Below are positions 5,342 to 5,533 of a stretch of DNA of 5,533 bases, one piece after another. The position numbers and the translations under genes are program-made. This stretch comes from a bacterium UBP12_UBA5184. Its GTDB lineage: Bacteria > Vulcanimicrobiota > Vulcanimicrobiia > Vulcanimicrobiales > Vulcanimicrobiaceae. The notes under the pieces were generated by a model. That model worked only from the letters and a program-made list of their open reading frames with translations. It was not told the origin of the DNA and did no database searches. Each line of letters starts with the position of its first letter. Positions within the stretch are counted from its first letter, which is position 1. The DNA lies in assembly GCA_002413145.1 (NCBI GenBank), contig DHWK01000022.1, positions 6,809-12,341 of the forward strand, in the 5' to 3' direction.

Positions 5342-5533
5342 ATGACGCTAGCAGAATACGCGAGGCAAATAGGGGGAACCGTCGTCGGCGACGGTTCTGT
5401 CGAAATCGAGCGGATCGCGGCGATCGACGACGTCGACGATCGTTCGCTGACCTTTGCCGTCGACGAACGCTACCTGCGCGCCGCCCTGGCCTCGCGCGCC
5501 GCGGCGGTCTTGACCGAACCGGCGCTCGCCGAG
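5342..5533 (+). CDS. lpxD: LpxD N-terminus, UDP-3-O-acylglucosamine N-acyltransferase (partial)
   Basis: First 64 codons, open at the right edge; the full protein is normally about 340 residues. LpxD is the cytoplasmic enzyme that transfers a hydroxyacyl chain from acyl-ACP to the 2-amino group of UDP-3-O-acylglucosamine, the third step of lipid A synthesis. The visible part is the N-terminal uridine-binding domain: MTLAEYARQIGG, then VVGDGSVEIERIAAIDD and DDRSLTFAVDERYLRAAL, ending in AAAVLTE. This matches the family pattern L-A-x-x-L-G...GDG...I-x-x-v-a...l-t-F...p-k-Y...L...A-a-a-V. The left-handed helix hexapeptide repeats and catalytic His lie beyond the window. ATG 5342 is 21 nt after the previous stop, with only a weak AAAG (5333-5336) as ribosome site, so it probably depends on upstream translation. 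Its position downstream of bamA and skp-type genes matches the arrangement known in proteobacteria. Confidence 0.92.
   Translation, partial: MTLAEYARQIGGTVVGDGSVEIERIAAIDDVDDRSLTFAVDERYLRAALASRAAAVLTEPALAE
5376..5397 (+). repeat. Perfect 9-bp inverted repeat with 4-nt loop early in lpxD
   Basis: GAACCGTCG (5376-5384) and CGACGGTTC (5389-5397) are exact reverse complements separated by TCGG (5385-5388). A G-U pair (5375/5398) could extend the stem to ten pairs. The hairpin covers codons 12-19, which encode the conserved GDG region of LpxD, and begins 34 nt after the ATG. No T-run follows. It may lower or time lpxD translation, or simply reflect GC-rich codons around the GDG motif. Confidence 0.5.

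Overview
This 5.5 kb GC-rich window comes from a diderm (Gram-negative type) bacterium that makes lipid A. It is part of an outer-membrane biogenesis operon with every gene on the + strand. The order is the C-terminal end of a probable tamB, then bamA, three tandem OmpH/Skp-type genes, and the start of lpxD. Proteobacteria have a similar bamA-skp-lpxD-fabZ-lpxA block, but with a single skp. The host is probably not a well-studied proteobacterium: BamA appears to have four POTRA domains, and the skp position is expanded and rebuilt. An uncultured-lineage phylum such as Eremiobacterota (WPS-2) is my guess, but the sequence alone does not prove it. Three of the five visible starts are TTG or GTG, which fits a GC-rich genome.

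Layout. Positions 2-367 are the last 121 residues of a beta-rich protein ending in Phe, with a TamB-like C-terminus. Positions 368-449 are the only sizeable intergenic gap. It is unusually rich in short inverted repeats, including two mutually exclusive hairpins that compete for the bamA ribosome-binding and start region. Positions 450-2747 are bamA: signal peptide, about four POTRA domains, an Omp85 barrel with the loop-6 RGY motif, and a C-terminal Phe. Positions 2747-3556 encode a secreted 269-residue protein made of two OmpH domains in tandem. Positions 3534-4901 encode a 455-residue lipoprotein with OmpH-like ends and a very long helical middle. Positions 4898-5320 encode a 140-residue OmpH-like lipoprotein of ordinary Skp size. 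Positions 5342-5533 are the first 64 codons of lpxD, cut by the window edge.

How they work together. BamA folds and inserts beta-barrel proteins into the outer membrane, and TamB-like proteins span the periplasm and help with lipid transport or barrel assembly. OmpH/Skp proteins hold unfolded barrel precursors in the periplasm, and LpxD makes the lipid A precursor of the outer leaflet. The coding regions from bamA to the third ompH overlap by 1, 23 and 4 nt, and lpxD follows after 21 nt, so they are very likely co-transcribed and translationally coupled. The main novelty is the Skp module: four OmpH C-terminal motifs (GG-x-D-[VIL]-T) spread over three proteins, one soluble tandem fusion and two membrane-anchored lipoproteins. 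No RNA genes, mobile elements, CRISPR arrays or convincing terminators were seen.
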